From Peptococcaceae bacterium (GTDB lineage: Bacteria > Bacillota > Peptococcia > DRI-13 > UBA5745), in assembly GCA_031264885.1 (NCBI GenBank), contig JAISDM010000260.1, positions 1 to 5,556 on the forward strand: a stretch of 5,556 nt of DNA. Reading direction: 5' to 3'. Both the position numbers and the translations under genes were made by a program. The notes under the pieces are model-generated. The model worked only from the letters and a program-made list of their open reading frames with translations. It was not told where the DNA came from and searched no databases. The first letter of the stretch is position 1, and each line of letters begins with the position of its first letter. Below are positions 1-4,952 of the stretch, one piece after another.

Positions 1-3
1 GAT

Positions 4-10
4 AAGGAGA
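4..10 (+). promoter_or_regulatory. Ribosome binding site selecting the GTG start at 19
   Basis: AAGGAGA lies 8 nt upstream of GTG at 19 and 20 nt upstream of the first in-frame ATG at 31. The spacing supports the GTG as the start of the F420 ligase-family gene. The upstream promoter is outside the window. Confidence 0.7.
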
Positions 11-18
11 GACAGGCT

Positions 19-732
19 GTGGAAGCGATTATGCCAAATCAGGGAAAGCAAATCACCATTCAAACGGTTGACGGAGGCGTCTATGCCCGATACCCCATCA
101 GAACCCAGGTCATTATGCCGGGCGATGATCTGGACGGCTTAGTCGGGGAATATGTCGTCCCCCATTTACAGGCCGACGACATTGTCTTCTTATCCGAAAA
201 AATCGTCGCCATCGTCCAGGGCCGCGCCTTTCCCGTCCGGGACATTCACCCCTCCCTTTTTGCCAGATTTATGTCCAAATTCGTCCACAAATCCGCCTAC
301 GGCATCGGCTTGGGATCCCCCTGGACCATGGAATTGGCCGTGCGCGAGGTGGGCCGGCTCAAAATCTTCCTGACCGCCATCATCGCCGGCATCGCGAAGC
401 TGTTCGGGAAAAAGGGGGTTTTTTATGAAATCCTGGGCCCCCAGGTGGCCGCCATCGACGGGCCGTGCCATTATACCCTGCCTCCCTACAACGAGTACGC
501 AAAGCTGGCGCCCAAGGACCCCGATCAGGTGGCCAGCCGCCTGAAAGAGAGGTTTGGCCGTCATTTTGTCATCGTGGACGCCAACGACTTCGGCGTTGAG
601 ATTCTGGGCAAATCCGACCCTCATCTGGACAACGAACTGCTGAAGCAAATCTTCAAGGACAACCCCCTGGGCCAAAGCACCCAGCAGACCCCCATCGCCA
701 TCATCCGCAAAGCCCCCGCGACCCTCCAATAG
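19..732 (+). CDS. Coenzyme F420-0:L-glutamate ligase-family protein (CofE-like domain)
   Basis: The 237-residue product resembles the F420-0:gamma-glutamyl ligase domain family (CofE/FbiB N-terminal type), whose archetype adds L-glutamate to coenzyme F420-0 using GTP. Visible landmarks are PGDDL at residues 34-38, SEKIVAIVQGR at 59-69, a hydrophobic stretch at about 113-130, a Gly/Lys turn leading into FYEILG, and VDANDFG at 186-192 near the usual family DA-N motif. The C-terminal TPIAIIR also fits. The start chosen is GTG at 19 because AAGGAGA (4-10) sits 8 nt upstream; the in-frame ATG at 31 would be 20 nt from that site. The stop TAG overlaps the first bases of a degenerate palindromic repeat. 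Many bacteria with this stand-alone domain are not known to make F420, so the true substrate is uncertain. Family assignment is from motif recall; the enzymatic role is inferred. Confidence 0.8.
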   Translation: MEAIMPNQGKQITIQTVDGGVYARYPIRTQVIMPGDDLDGLVGEYVVPHLQADDIVFLSEKIVAIVQGRAFPVRDIHPSLFARFMSKFVHKSAYGIGLGSPWTMELAVREVGRLKIFLTAIIAGIAKLFGKKGVFYEILGPQVAAIDGPCHYTLPPYNEYAKLAPKDPDQVASRLKERFGRHFVIVDANDFGVEILGKSDPHLDNELLKQIFKDNPLGQSTQQTPIAIIRKAPATLQ

Positions 733-753
733 GGGCGGCATTCACGGCGGCGC
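729..753 (+). repeat. Degenerate copy of the GGGCGGCATTC palindromic repeat
   Basis: The segment begins TAGGGGCGGCATTC, identical to the left half of the copies at 1811 and 4961, but the right half reads ACGGCGGCGCCC instead of TGCCGCCC. The hairpin is therefore not perfect here. Its TAG is the stop codon of the preceding gene, and its right side touches the broken end of the DUF1016 remnant. It could be a decayed repeat or a recombination junction between two elements. Confidence 0.5.
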
Positions 754-764
754 CCTTTCCCCAA

Positions 765-941
765 GAACGGCACAGCCGAATCCGCCGAAAACTCGGTATT
801 CGCAATCTCACGCCGCTCATACGCTTTGCGCGAGATTTGGCGTCGAAGCTCGTGAACGCCCCAATTACGCGCGGCTGCTTCCTGCGCATAATACAACTGC
901 GCTTCAACCGTTTTTAAAGGGAGCAGTTCGGGGTTATTAAG
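765..941 (-). pseudogene. Remnant of a DUF1016/YhcG-type PDDEXK nuclease gene
   Basis: Reading the minus strand from 941, the translation runs LNNPELLPLKTVEAQ, then LYYAQEAAARNWGVHELRRQ, then ISRKAYERREIANTEF and SADSAVPF. This strongly resembles part of the N-terminal domain of DUF1016 proteins (YhcG family, PDDEXK nuclease superfamily), which has the pattern FY..EA...W.VREL.RQI....YER. About 59 residues remain of a protein usually about 330-380 residues long. The frame meets a TAG at 942-944 on its upstream side. After about 765 the similarity ends and the frame enters a degenerate palindromic repeat. There is no start codon with a ribosome binding site and no nuclease domain, so it cannot make a working nuclease. 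It is a relic of a lost accessory gene directly behind the RsuA-family gene. Family recognition is by pattern; the decay is seen directly. Confidence 0.65.
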
Positions 942-945
942 CTAT

Positions 946-1647
946 TCAGCTCAGTATCCTCAATTCCTCCGGGGTCAATTCCCGGTATTCCCCCGGGTTC
1001 AGTGACTCGTCCAGCGGCACCCCGCCCATGGCGACCCGCTTGAGATAGAGTACCTCCTTCCCCCGGCTTTGGAACATCCGTTTCACCTGATGATACCGGC
1101 CTTCCCGCAAGGTCACTTCCGCCCGGCGGGGATCCTCCCCCGGAATCCGAAGCCCCGCGGGCAGACAAATCCCGTCGTCCAGCGGGATCCCCTCCGCGAA
1201 GGCCGCCACATCCGACTCGCCGACGGGTTCCGTTATTTCCGCGATATAAATCTTGTCCACCTGCTTCTTCGGCGACAGCAGCCGGTGCCCCAGCTGCCCG
1301 TCGTTTGTCAGAAACAGCAGCCCTTCCGTGTCCTTGTCCAAACGCCCCACCGGGAACGGGTGAAAGATCCGGTATGCGCGCTCCAGCAAATCCACCACCG
1401 TCTCCTGGGCTTCATCCCGGACAGCCGACACCACCCCCGCCGGTTTATTCATCATCAGATAAATGAACTCCCGATAGCGGACAAGCTCAGCCCCCACAAA
1501 GACCCGGGACGCCTCCGGATCGACTTTAAGCTCCGGAGACTTGACCGTCTCCCCATCTACCGTCACAGCCCCGCGCCGCATCAGCTTCTTGATCTCATTC
1601 CGCGTGCCGTATCCCATATGCGCAAGCATCTTATCCAAACGCAGCAC
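946..1647 (-). CDS. RsuA/RluB/RluE/RluF-family rRNA pseudouridine synthase
   Basis: The 233-residue protein isomerises a uridine in ribosomal RNA to pseudouridine. An S4 RNA-binding domain occupies residues 1 to about 55 (MLRLDKMLAHMGYGTRNEIK, then RRGAVTVDG). The catalytic domain follows with MMNKPAGVVSA at 65-75 and the RsuA-family motif GRLDKDTEGLL at 101-111, where D104 is the expected catalytic aspartate. EGRYHQVKRMF at 182-192 is another family signature. The length is typical. The start is GTG at 1647 because AGGAGGT lies 8 nt upstream; a TTG at 1665 would place that site inside the gene. The family is clear, but motifs alone do not tell RsuA (16S U516) from the RluB-type 23S enzymes. 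It lies 276 bp downstream of the rsmF-like gene in the same direction, so it could be co-transcribed if the intervening inverted repeats do not terminate. No convincing promoter is seen in the gap. Confidence 0.93.
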   Translation of the reverse strand: MLRLDKMLAHMGYGTRNEIKKLMRRGAVTVDGETVKSPELKVDPEASRVFVGAELVRYREFIYLMMNKPAGVVSAVRDEAQETVVDLLERAYRIFHPFPVGRLDKDTEGLLFLTNDGQLGHRLLSPKKQVDKIYIAEITEPVGESDVAAFAEGIPLDDGICLPAGLRIPGEDPRRAEVTLREGRYHQVKRMFQSRGKEVLYLKRVAMGGVPLDESLNPGEYRELTPEELRILS

Positions 1648-1655
1648 CGCGTCCC

Positions 1656-1662
1656 ACCTCCT
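1656..1662 (-). promoter_or_regulatory. Ribosome binding site deciding the GTG start at 1647
   Basis: Minus-strand AGGAGGT, a near-perfect anti-16S match, lies 8 nt before GTG at 1647. It rules out the longer TTG start at 1665, which would lie upstream of the site itself. Confidence 0.8.
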
Positions 1663-1707
1663 CAACCTCGCTTTTCATTCTTTTTAAAACCCGGAATTTC
1701 GCAATGC

Positions 1708-1912
1708 CCCGGCGAAGGGGGCGGCGCCGGCCGAGCAAGCATGAACGGCCAGCGCCCGGATTCGGGCGGCAGAATGCCGCCCCCTACGGTACCCGTGAAT
1801 GATTCATCTGTAGGGGCGGCATTCTGCCGCCCGTCTTTGGCTTTTGCAGCAAATTGAGCCGTAGAAATTCAAAACGCGGAGACGTAAGGCAGGCGCCGCC
1901 CCCTTCACCGGG
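1708..1912. repeat. Outer inverted repeat, 21-nt arms flanking a palindrome pair
   Basis: The arm at 1708-1728 and the reverse complement of 1892-1912 match at 20 of 21 positions; the core is GAAGGGGGCGGCGCC. They enclose the inner repeat pair at 1763-1833, giving two nested inverted repeats in the gap between the rsmF-like and rsuA-like genes. A shorter hairpin (1904-1910 with 1916-1922) competes with the right arm and lies just past the rsmF stop. No T-run follows, so a classical terminator is not supported. The arrangement resembles a small non-autonomous palindromic element or a REP cluster, and it may act as an mRNA 3'-end block. That role is inferred. Confidence 0.6.
1763..1833. repeat. 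Head-to-head pair of REP-like palindromes
   Basis: Two copies of a 24-nt unit lie in opposite orientation: 1763-1787 (inverted, with one extra C) and 1810-1833. The loop between them is 22 nt. Each unit contains GGGCGGCATTCTGCCGCCC, itself a hairpin with an 8-bp stem and a TTC loop. The pair can form either two small hairpins or one 24-bp stem with a single bulge. Head-to-head pairs are the usual organisation of REP/BIME elements. The copies are almost identical, suggesting recent spread or gene conversion. Confidence 0.8.
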
Positions 1913-1922
1913 TTACGGTGAA
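1904..1922. other. Small hairpin directly after the rsmF-like stop codon
   Basis: TTCACCG (1904-1910) and CGGTGAA (1916-1922) form a perfect 7-bp stem with a 5-nt loop. It starts one base past the stop codon of the methyltransferase gene on the minus strand. No T-run follows, so factor-independent termination is unlikely. It could protect the mRNA 3' end. Confidence 0.4.
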
Positions 1923-1923
1923 A

Positions 1924-3336
1924 TTACGAGCCGATCCGCCACCCCGGATGATACCGGTTCTTCATATACCCGTCCGCCTGCTTGCCGAATCCCAGAGGCC
2001 ATTCCTCCAGGCACACCAGCGTCCAGCCCCCCGGTCCCTCCGTCAGCAGCGTCTCCCCCTTCAAAAAACGGTCCAGCCAGGGATCGTTCCGGTCCAATTG
2101 CAGCGCCCGGCGCATATAGCGGGGCTTCAATTCCATGGCCAGAGCCTGCGAAGGCTCGAAGCGGCCGTTTTTCAGGCTGCCGAGGAAAAACCCCGGCCGG
2201 AGCGCCCTCAATCCGGACAATGAAGGCATCGGGCCGGCGGATCTCTGATAAAGATACCGCCCTTCCAAAACCAATGGCCCCCCATACGTCCTCAGCGCTT
2301 CCCCGTCCAGAATATTGTCCTCCATAAAATCCAAAAACGGCCGCCACCCGTTATTCTGCCCAGCCTTATCCAAGGCGCCGGACACACCGGCCGCTCCGCT
2401 CCAATCCCCCGCCGCCGTCCAATCCGCCTCCGGCTCATCCAAGGCGCCCTCCGGAGCCCCGCTCTTCTCAAGCAAAGCCAGGAACTGCCCCTCTCCCCGG
2501 GCCAGATGCGGCATCAGAATCAAAGTGCCCGGCAGAGCCCCGGATCGCCAGCCATACCCCAAGCTCAGCGGAACCAGGGAAAAATCCGGGCGCCCCCGGA
2601 GAAAATCCGAAACAGCCATTTCGTTCTCCAGCGGATTGAACGTACAAGTGGAATACATCATCCGGCCGCCCGGTTTCAGCATCCGCGCCCCACAGCGCAG
2701 AATCTCGTCCTGGAGCCCGCGGCAGGCTTCCCCATTGTAAGCCGTCCATTTCCGGACGGCCTCCGGGTCCTTCCGGAACATCCCCTCCCCGGAACAGGGC
2801 GCGTCCGCCAGGATTTTGTCAAAGAAGCGGGGAAAACGCCCGGCCAGCGTCCCCGGCGGCTCATTAATCACAATGGTGTTGGCAGCCCCCCAGTGTTCCA
2901 AATTCCACACCAGCGCCTTTCCCCGCTCCAGGCGCACTTCATTGGCGACAAGCAAACCCGTGCCGTCCAATTGAGCCGCGATCTGAGTGGATTTGCCGCC
3001 GGGCGCCGCGCACAGATCCAGCACCCGGTCCCCTTTTGCCACGCCCAGCATGGCCGCCGGCGCCATAGCGCTGGGCTCCTGGAGGTAATACAGTCCCGCC
3101 TGATAAAAGGGGAGCTTGGCGGGACGCGAACCGCCGGAATAATAGAACCCGTCCGCCGTCCAGGTGACCGGCTCAAGCTCCAGAGGCAAGCCTCCCCGGA
3201 TCTCCGAAACGGATCCTTTTTTTGGATTCAATCTCAATCCGGCCCAGGGCGGCTTCCCCAAAGCCGCCTCATAATCCGGCCAGCCCTCTCCCAACTGAGC
3301 CCTCACACGCTCCGCGAAAGCTTCCGGCAGCCTCAC
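1924..3336 (-). CDS. rsmF: RsmF-like rRNA (cytosine-C5)-methyltransferase, NOL1/NOP2/Sun family, with C-terminal PUA-like domain
   Basis: The 470-residue SAM-dependent enzyme should methylate carbon 5 of a cytidine in 16S rRNA (C1407 in the E. coli RsmF case; the exact site here is inferred). An N-terminal substrate-recognition region covers about 1-95 (LRLNPKK, then YLQEPSAM). The Rossmann core starts at VLDLCAAPGGKSTQ (105-118, SAM binding). Motif IV is DAPCSGEGMFRKD (178-190, C181) and motif VI is STCTFNPLENE (229-239). In this family the motif VI cysteine (here C231) attacks C6 and the motif IV cysteine helps release the product. Residues 291-325 are an Ala/Gly-rich linker. Residues from about 378 to the end match the PUA-like RNA-binding domain, closing with GYMKNRYHPGWR. 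The start is GTG at 3336 with AGGAGG 8 nt upstream. It overlaps the trmB stop as GTGA, so translation is probably coupled. Length and domain order are normal for Bacillota homologues. Confidence 0.93.
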   Translation of the reverse strand: MRLPEAFAERVRAQLGEGWPDYEAALGKPPWAGLRLNPKKGSVSEIRGGLPLELEPVTWTADGFYYSGGSRPAKLPFYQAGLYYLQEPSAMAPAAMLGVAKGDRVLDLCAAPGGKSTQIAAQLDGTGLLVANEVRLERGKALVWNLEHWGAANTIVINEPPGTLAGRFPRFFDKILADAPCSGEGMFRKDPEAVRKWTAYNGEACRGLQDEILRCGARMLKPGGRMMYSTCTFNPLENEMAVSDFLRGRPDFSLVPLSLGYGWRSGALPGTLILMPHLARGEGQFLALLEKSGAPEGALDEPEADWTAAGDWSGAAGVSGALDKAGQNNGWRPFLDFMEDNILDGEALRTYGGPLVLEGRYLYQRSAGPMPSLSGLRALRPGFFLGSLKNGRFEPSQALAMELKPRYMRRALQLDRNDPWLDRFLKGETLLTEGPGGWTLVCLEEWPLGFGKQADGYMKNRYHPGWRIGS

Positions 3337-4028
3337 GATTCCGCCCTCCTGAAAGATTCCGGCCTCCTGAAAGGCGCCGCGCCGGTCCCTAAAGGCGCGT
3401 AAGCCTCCAGGCGGCAGATGGGGCGCCCCATTTCCCTAAAACGCGCTTCGTACTCCGTCGCCGCCATATCCGGGTCGTCTTCATGACGCCAGTCCCTGGT
3501 GATCTTGGAGACCGAATAACCGGAAGCCGCCAGCTCTTTAAGAGAAAACTCAAAAAAATTCCCGTCGTCGGTCCTGAAATGAATCTCTCCCAAAGGAGAC
3601 AAAATCCGCCGGTAAATCTCCAAAAAACGCCGGTGAGTCAACCGGCGCCCGGCATGTCTTCTCTTCGGCCAGGGATCGCTGAAATTCAAATAAATTCTTT
3701 GAACCTCCCCCTCTTTGAAGCCAAAAGCGAGATCCGCCCCATCCATCACCAAAAAACGCAGGTTCGGCAAGGGGTTCTCCACATTTCCGCGAGCCGCCGT
3801 ATACAGGATATCCGCCACCCGCTCCACGCCCACAAAGTGAACGTCCGGGCGCCGCCTGGCCATCTGCGTAATAAACGCGCCCTTTCCCATTCCGATTTCC
3901 ACATGAAGCAGACCCTTCTTCCCAAAAATCCGCTCCCATCCCTCCGGCTGCTCCCCCTCGGCCAGGCTCACAATTCCCGGCAGCGTTCTTATTTTTTCGT
4001 GAATATCCGGCTTTTTTCGAAGTCTCAT
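3333..4028 (-). CDS. trmB: tRNA (guanine(46)-N7)-methyltransferase TrmB
   Basis: TrmB transfers a methyl group from SAM to N7 of G46 in the tRNA variable loop, in the cytoplasm. The 231-residue product has the SAM-binding stretch HVEIGMGKG (42-50), the acidic end of strand 2 (GVER, 67-70) and the family hallmark LNFSDPWPKRRHAGRRLTHRR at about 114-134. D118 in FSDPWPK is the probable catalytic aspartate. The C-terminal TEYEARF (191-197) is the conserved T-x-x-E substrate/SAM loop. The ATG at 4028 has AGGTGGG 7 nt upstream and a predicted promoter about 40 bp further up. The last 12 residues come from an 18-bp tandem duplication (FRRPES-FRRAES) and go beyond the usual end of the family. The TGA at 3335-3333 overlaps the downstream GTG by 4 nt. 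It is the first gene of the trmB-rsmF operon. Confidence 0.95.
   Translation of the reverse strand: MRLRKKPDIHEKIRTLPGIVSLAEGEQPEGWERIFGKKGLLHVEIGMGKGAFITQMARRRPDVHFVGVERVADILYTAARGNVENPLPNLRFLVMDGADLAFGFKEGEVQRIYLNFSDPWPKRRHAGRRLTHRRFLEIYRRILSPLGEIHFRTDDGNFFEFSLKELAASGYSVSKITRDWRHEDDPDMAATEYEARFREMGRPICRLEAYAPLGTGAAPFRRPESFRRAES
3337..3372 (-). repeat. 18-bp tandem duplication carrying two ribosome binding sites
   Basis: 3337-3354 and 3355-3372 are adjacent direct repeats identical at 17 of 18 positions. On the minus strand each unit contains TTTCAGGAGG. In the trmB frame they encode FRRPES and FRRAES, the last twelve residues. In regulatory terms they supply two AGGAGG sites, at 3345-3350 (8 nt from the rsmF-like GTG) and 3363-3368 (26 nt away). 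The duplication therefore lengthens TrmB and doubles the upstream Shine-Dalgarno sequence. Confidence 0.85.
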
Positions 4029-4068
4029 AACTCAACCCACCTGAATTTTAAATTAAGTGACAAAAAAT

Positions 4069-4097
4069 AATATATCAAAGCAAGAAAAAATTTGCAA
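4069..4097 (-). promoter_or_regulatory. Predicted sigma-A/70 promoter for trmB-rsmF
   Basis: Minus-strand TTGCAA (4097-4092), a 17-bp spacer and TATATT (4074-4069) form a vegetative-type promoter. TG at 4077-4076, one base before the -10, makes it an extended -10. Transcription would begin near 4062, giving a leader of about 33 nt before the trmB ATG. The -35 hexamer matches consensus at 4 of 6 positions and the -10 at 5 of 6. It shares the -35 with the opposite promoter. Confidence 0.6.
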
Positions 4098-4120
4098 ATT
4101 ACTTTACGCTATTGTATACT
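4092..4120 (+). promoter_or_regulatory. Predicted sigma-A/70 promoter for the zinc-ribbon gene
   Basis: TTGCAA (4092-4097), a 17-bp spacer and TATACT (4115-4120) form a vegetative-type promoter. Transcription would begin near 4127, leaving a leader of about 114 nt before the ATG at 4241. The -10 matches consensus at 5 of 6 positions and the -35 at 4 of 6. The hexamer lies in the palindrome TTTGCAAA and also serves as the -35 of the opposite promoter. Confidence 0.6.
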
Positions 4121-4164
4121 GAATACGTAACCTGTGTGTTGCTTGAGGATGGCTTTCGGATCTA

Positions 4165-4237
4165 TTCTCTTCCCCGGAGTTAGATTAGGGCAGTTCACAA
4201 GTAAACAGGAAATTATCTGACTTCGGGAGGAAGAGAA
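4165..4237 (+). promoter_or_regulatory. Leader hairpin sequestering the ribosome binding site of the zinc-ribbon gene
   Basis: Nucleotides 4165-4185 can pair with 4215-4237 to give 21 base pairs (19 Watson-Crick, 2 G-U) with one 2-nt bulge at 4227-4228. The loop is 29 nt (4186-4214). The ribosome binding site GGGAGGA (4225-4231) is wholly inside the 3' arm, and the stem ends three bases before the ATG at 4241. No T-run follows (the next bases are AAA), so the structure would act on translation rather than termination. Such a stem should keep the mRNA off until heat, a ligand, a protein or an alternative fold opens it. It matches no riboswitch class that I recognise. The pairing is direct from the sequence; regulation is inferred. 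Confidence 0.6.
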
Positions 4238-4240
4238 AAA

Positions 4241-4516
4241 ATGGAAGACAAAACCTTAGTTTGTAAAGAATGTGGCGCGGAATTTATTTTTAGCGCCCAA
4301 GAACAGGCTTTTTACGCGGAAAAAGGATTCCAAAACGAACCCGCGCGGTGTCCGGAATGCCGCCGCGCGCGCAAACAGCAGGCCGGCGGACGCGGCGAGC
4401 GCCAGTATTACACGGCCATTTGCGCAAATTGCGGCGCGGAAACACAGGTTCCTTTCAAGCCGACGGGTATCCGCCCTGTCTATTGCAGGGATTGCTATCA
4501 AAGCTTCCAAAAATAA
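4241..4516 (+). CDS. Small double zinc-ribbon protein (CxxC-CxxC type)
   Basis: This 91-residue soluble protein has eight cysteines in four CxxC knuckles: C8/C11, C37/C40, C61/C64 and C82/C85. Spacings of 25 and 17 residues between the knuckles of each pair predict two successive zinc ribbons. The first, with CKECGAEF then FQNEPARCPECRRARK, resembles the probable zinc-ribbon domain (zf-trcl type) of small uncharacterised bacterial proteins. The second, CANCGAE then VPFKPTGIRPVYCRDCY, resembles the CxxC-x-CxxC small zinc-finger family. A basic linker (about 41-54, RRARKQQAGGRGER) could contact nucleic acid. No enzyme motif, signal peptide or membrane segment is present. The ATG has GGGAGGA ahead of it, buried in a predicted leader hairpin. 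The gene is transcribed divergently from trmB. The function is unknown; nucleic-acid binding or a role near translation is only a guess from domain type and neighbours. Confidence 0.85.
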   Translation: MEDKTLVCKECGAEFIFSAQEQAFYAEKGFQNEPARCPECRRARKQQAGGRGERQYYTAICANCGAETQVPFKPTGIRPVYCRDCYQSFQK

Positions 4517-4582
4517 GAAAGCCAAACTTTTTAAAAACCAGACTTTTTATCAGAACTTTTCCTGAGAACTCTTTACGAAAGA

Positions 4583-4610
4583 CAGGCGGTGCTTCCGGGG
4601 GCGCCGCCTG
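4583..4610. other. GC-rich hairpin downstream of the zinc-ribbon gene
   Basis: CAGGCGGTGC and GCGCCGCCTG form a 10-bp stem (one T-G pair) with an 8-nt loop, 66 nt past the zinc-ribbon stop. The following bases (GATGACGGGAC) hold no T-run, so it is not a standard terminator. It may stabilise the transcript end or be a relic of another repeat. Confidence 0.4.
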
Positions 4611-4647
4611 GATGACGGGACAAAAACAACGAGACCAATCAATCCAA

Positions 4648-4685
4648 CAAAGAAGTGCCGGCGAAACGTCGCCGGCGCTTCTTTG
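4648..4685. terminator. Strong stem-loop, probable bidirectional terminator
   Basis: 4648-4664 pairs with 4669-4685 over 17 bp (16 Watson-Crick, one T-G) around an AACG loop. The GC core GCCGGCGA/TCGCCGGC is flanked by AAAGAAG on the left and CTTCTTT on the right, so either strand gives a GC stem ending in a T-rich run. It is 131 nt after the zinc-ribbon stop and lies beyond the end of the oncoming RluA-family gene, a sensible place for a two-way terminator. The T-run is interrupted by C, so efficiency is uncertain. Confidence 0.6.
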
Positions 4686-4701
4686 CCGTCCGCAGCGCCG
4701 C

Positions 4702-4729
4702 AGGGGCGGCATTCTGCCGCCCGGGACCG
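4702..4729 (+). repeat. REP-like palindromic repeat copy
   Basis: This 28-nt segment contains the hairpin GGGCGGCATTCTGCCGCCC followed by GGGACCG. It is identical over all 28 positions to 4962-4989, and the core is shared with the pair at 1763-1833. It is non-coding here. Confidence 0.85.
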
Positions 4730-4806
4730 CCCGGAAACGTCAAAAATCGCATCGTAAACACAATATGGAAACGCGCCCTAAATATTGCCGGGCTCGTCTA
4801 TCCCCC

Positions 4807-4881
4807 GTCATTCCGGGCTTGTCCCGGAATCCAAAAATGATAAACCAAGGAACCTGGATTCTGGGACAAGCCCAGAATGAC
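4807..4881. repeat. Double-hairpin inverted repeat (GTCATTCCGGG...type)
   Basis: Two 27-nt arms, 4807-4833 and the reverse complement of 4855-4881, match at 25 of 27 positions around a 21-nt spacer. Each arm is also a hairpin: ATTCCGGG/CCCGGAAT on the left and ATTCTGGG/CCCAGAAT on the right, with 5-nt loops. Elements starting GTCATTCC and ending GGAATCC are widespread dispersed palindromes in bacterial genomes. No coding capacity or T-run is seen. Confidence 0.8.
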
Positions 4882-4952
4882 AAGATATAATGGTTTTCGC
4901 ACAGCCCCTCCCGCCTTTGCTACGCGCCACCCCTCCCTGAAGGGGAATTTAC

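Larger units (their letters stand above)
4517..4952. other. Non-coding gap between converging genes, rich in palindromes
   Basis: This 436-bp stretch lies between the zinc-ribbon gene (plus) and the RluA-family gene (minus). It starts with an AT-rich run (4517-4580), then holds a GC hairpin (4583-4610), a strong stem-loop (4648-4685), a REP-like palindrome (4702-4729) and a double-hairpin repeat (4807-4881). The open frames crossing it have composition set by these repeats and no recognisable protein domain, so I see no gene here. Confidence 0.7.

Noticed and set aside
31..33. ATG at 31 as the start of the F420 ligase-family gene
   Set aside because: It is 20 nt from the AAGGAGA site, while GTG at 19 has the normal 8 nt. 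It cannot be excluded outright.
1648..1665. TTG at 1665 as an earlier start of the RsuA-family gene
   Set aside because: The AGGAGGT site lies between 1665 and 1647, and the S4 domain normally begins at MLRLDKML, so GTG at 1647 fits better.
1675..1710. Possible promoter for the RsuA-family gene (minus-strand TTGCGA upstream of an A/T run)
   Set aside because: The position 17 bp downstream lacks a credible -10 hexamer, so the match is too weak to annotate.
1069..1857. Open plus-strand frame of 262 codons
   Set aside because: It is antisense to the clearly recognised RsuA-family gene, shows no domain, and runs on into the inverted repeats.
2506..3402. Open plus-strand frame of 298 codons
   Set aside because: It is fully antisense to the RsmF-like gene with all its motifs; the open frame results from GC-rich codon use.
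3483..4070. Open plus-strand frame of 195 codons
   Set aside because: It is antisense to trmB and runs into the predicted promoter region; no domain or ribosome binding site.
4165..4237. Leader hairpin considered as an intrinsic terminator/attenuator
   Set aside because: The 3' side is followed by AAA rather than a T-run, and the stem contains the ribosome binding site, so translational control is the better reading.
4348..4890. Open plus-strand frame of 180 codons across the intergenic gap
   Set aside because: It begins inside the zinc-ribbon gene in another frame and crosses the terminator and three palindromic repeats; the translation has no recognisable domain.
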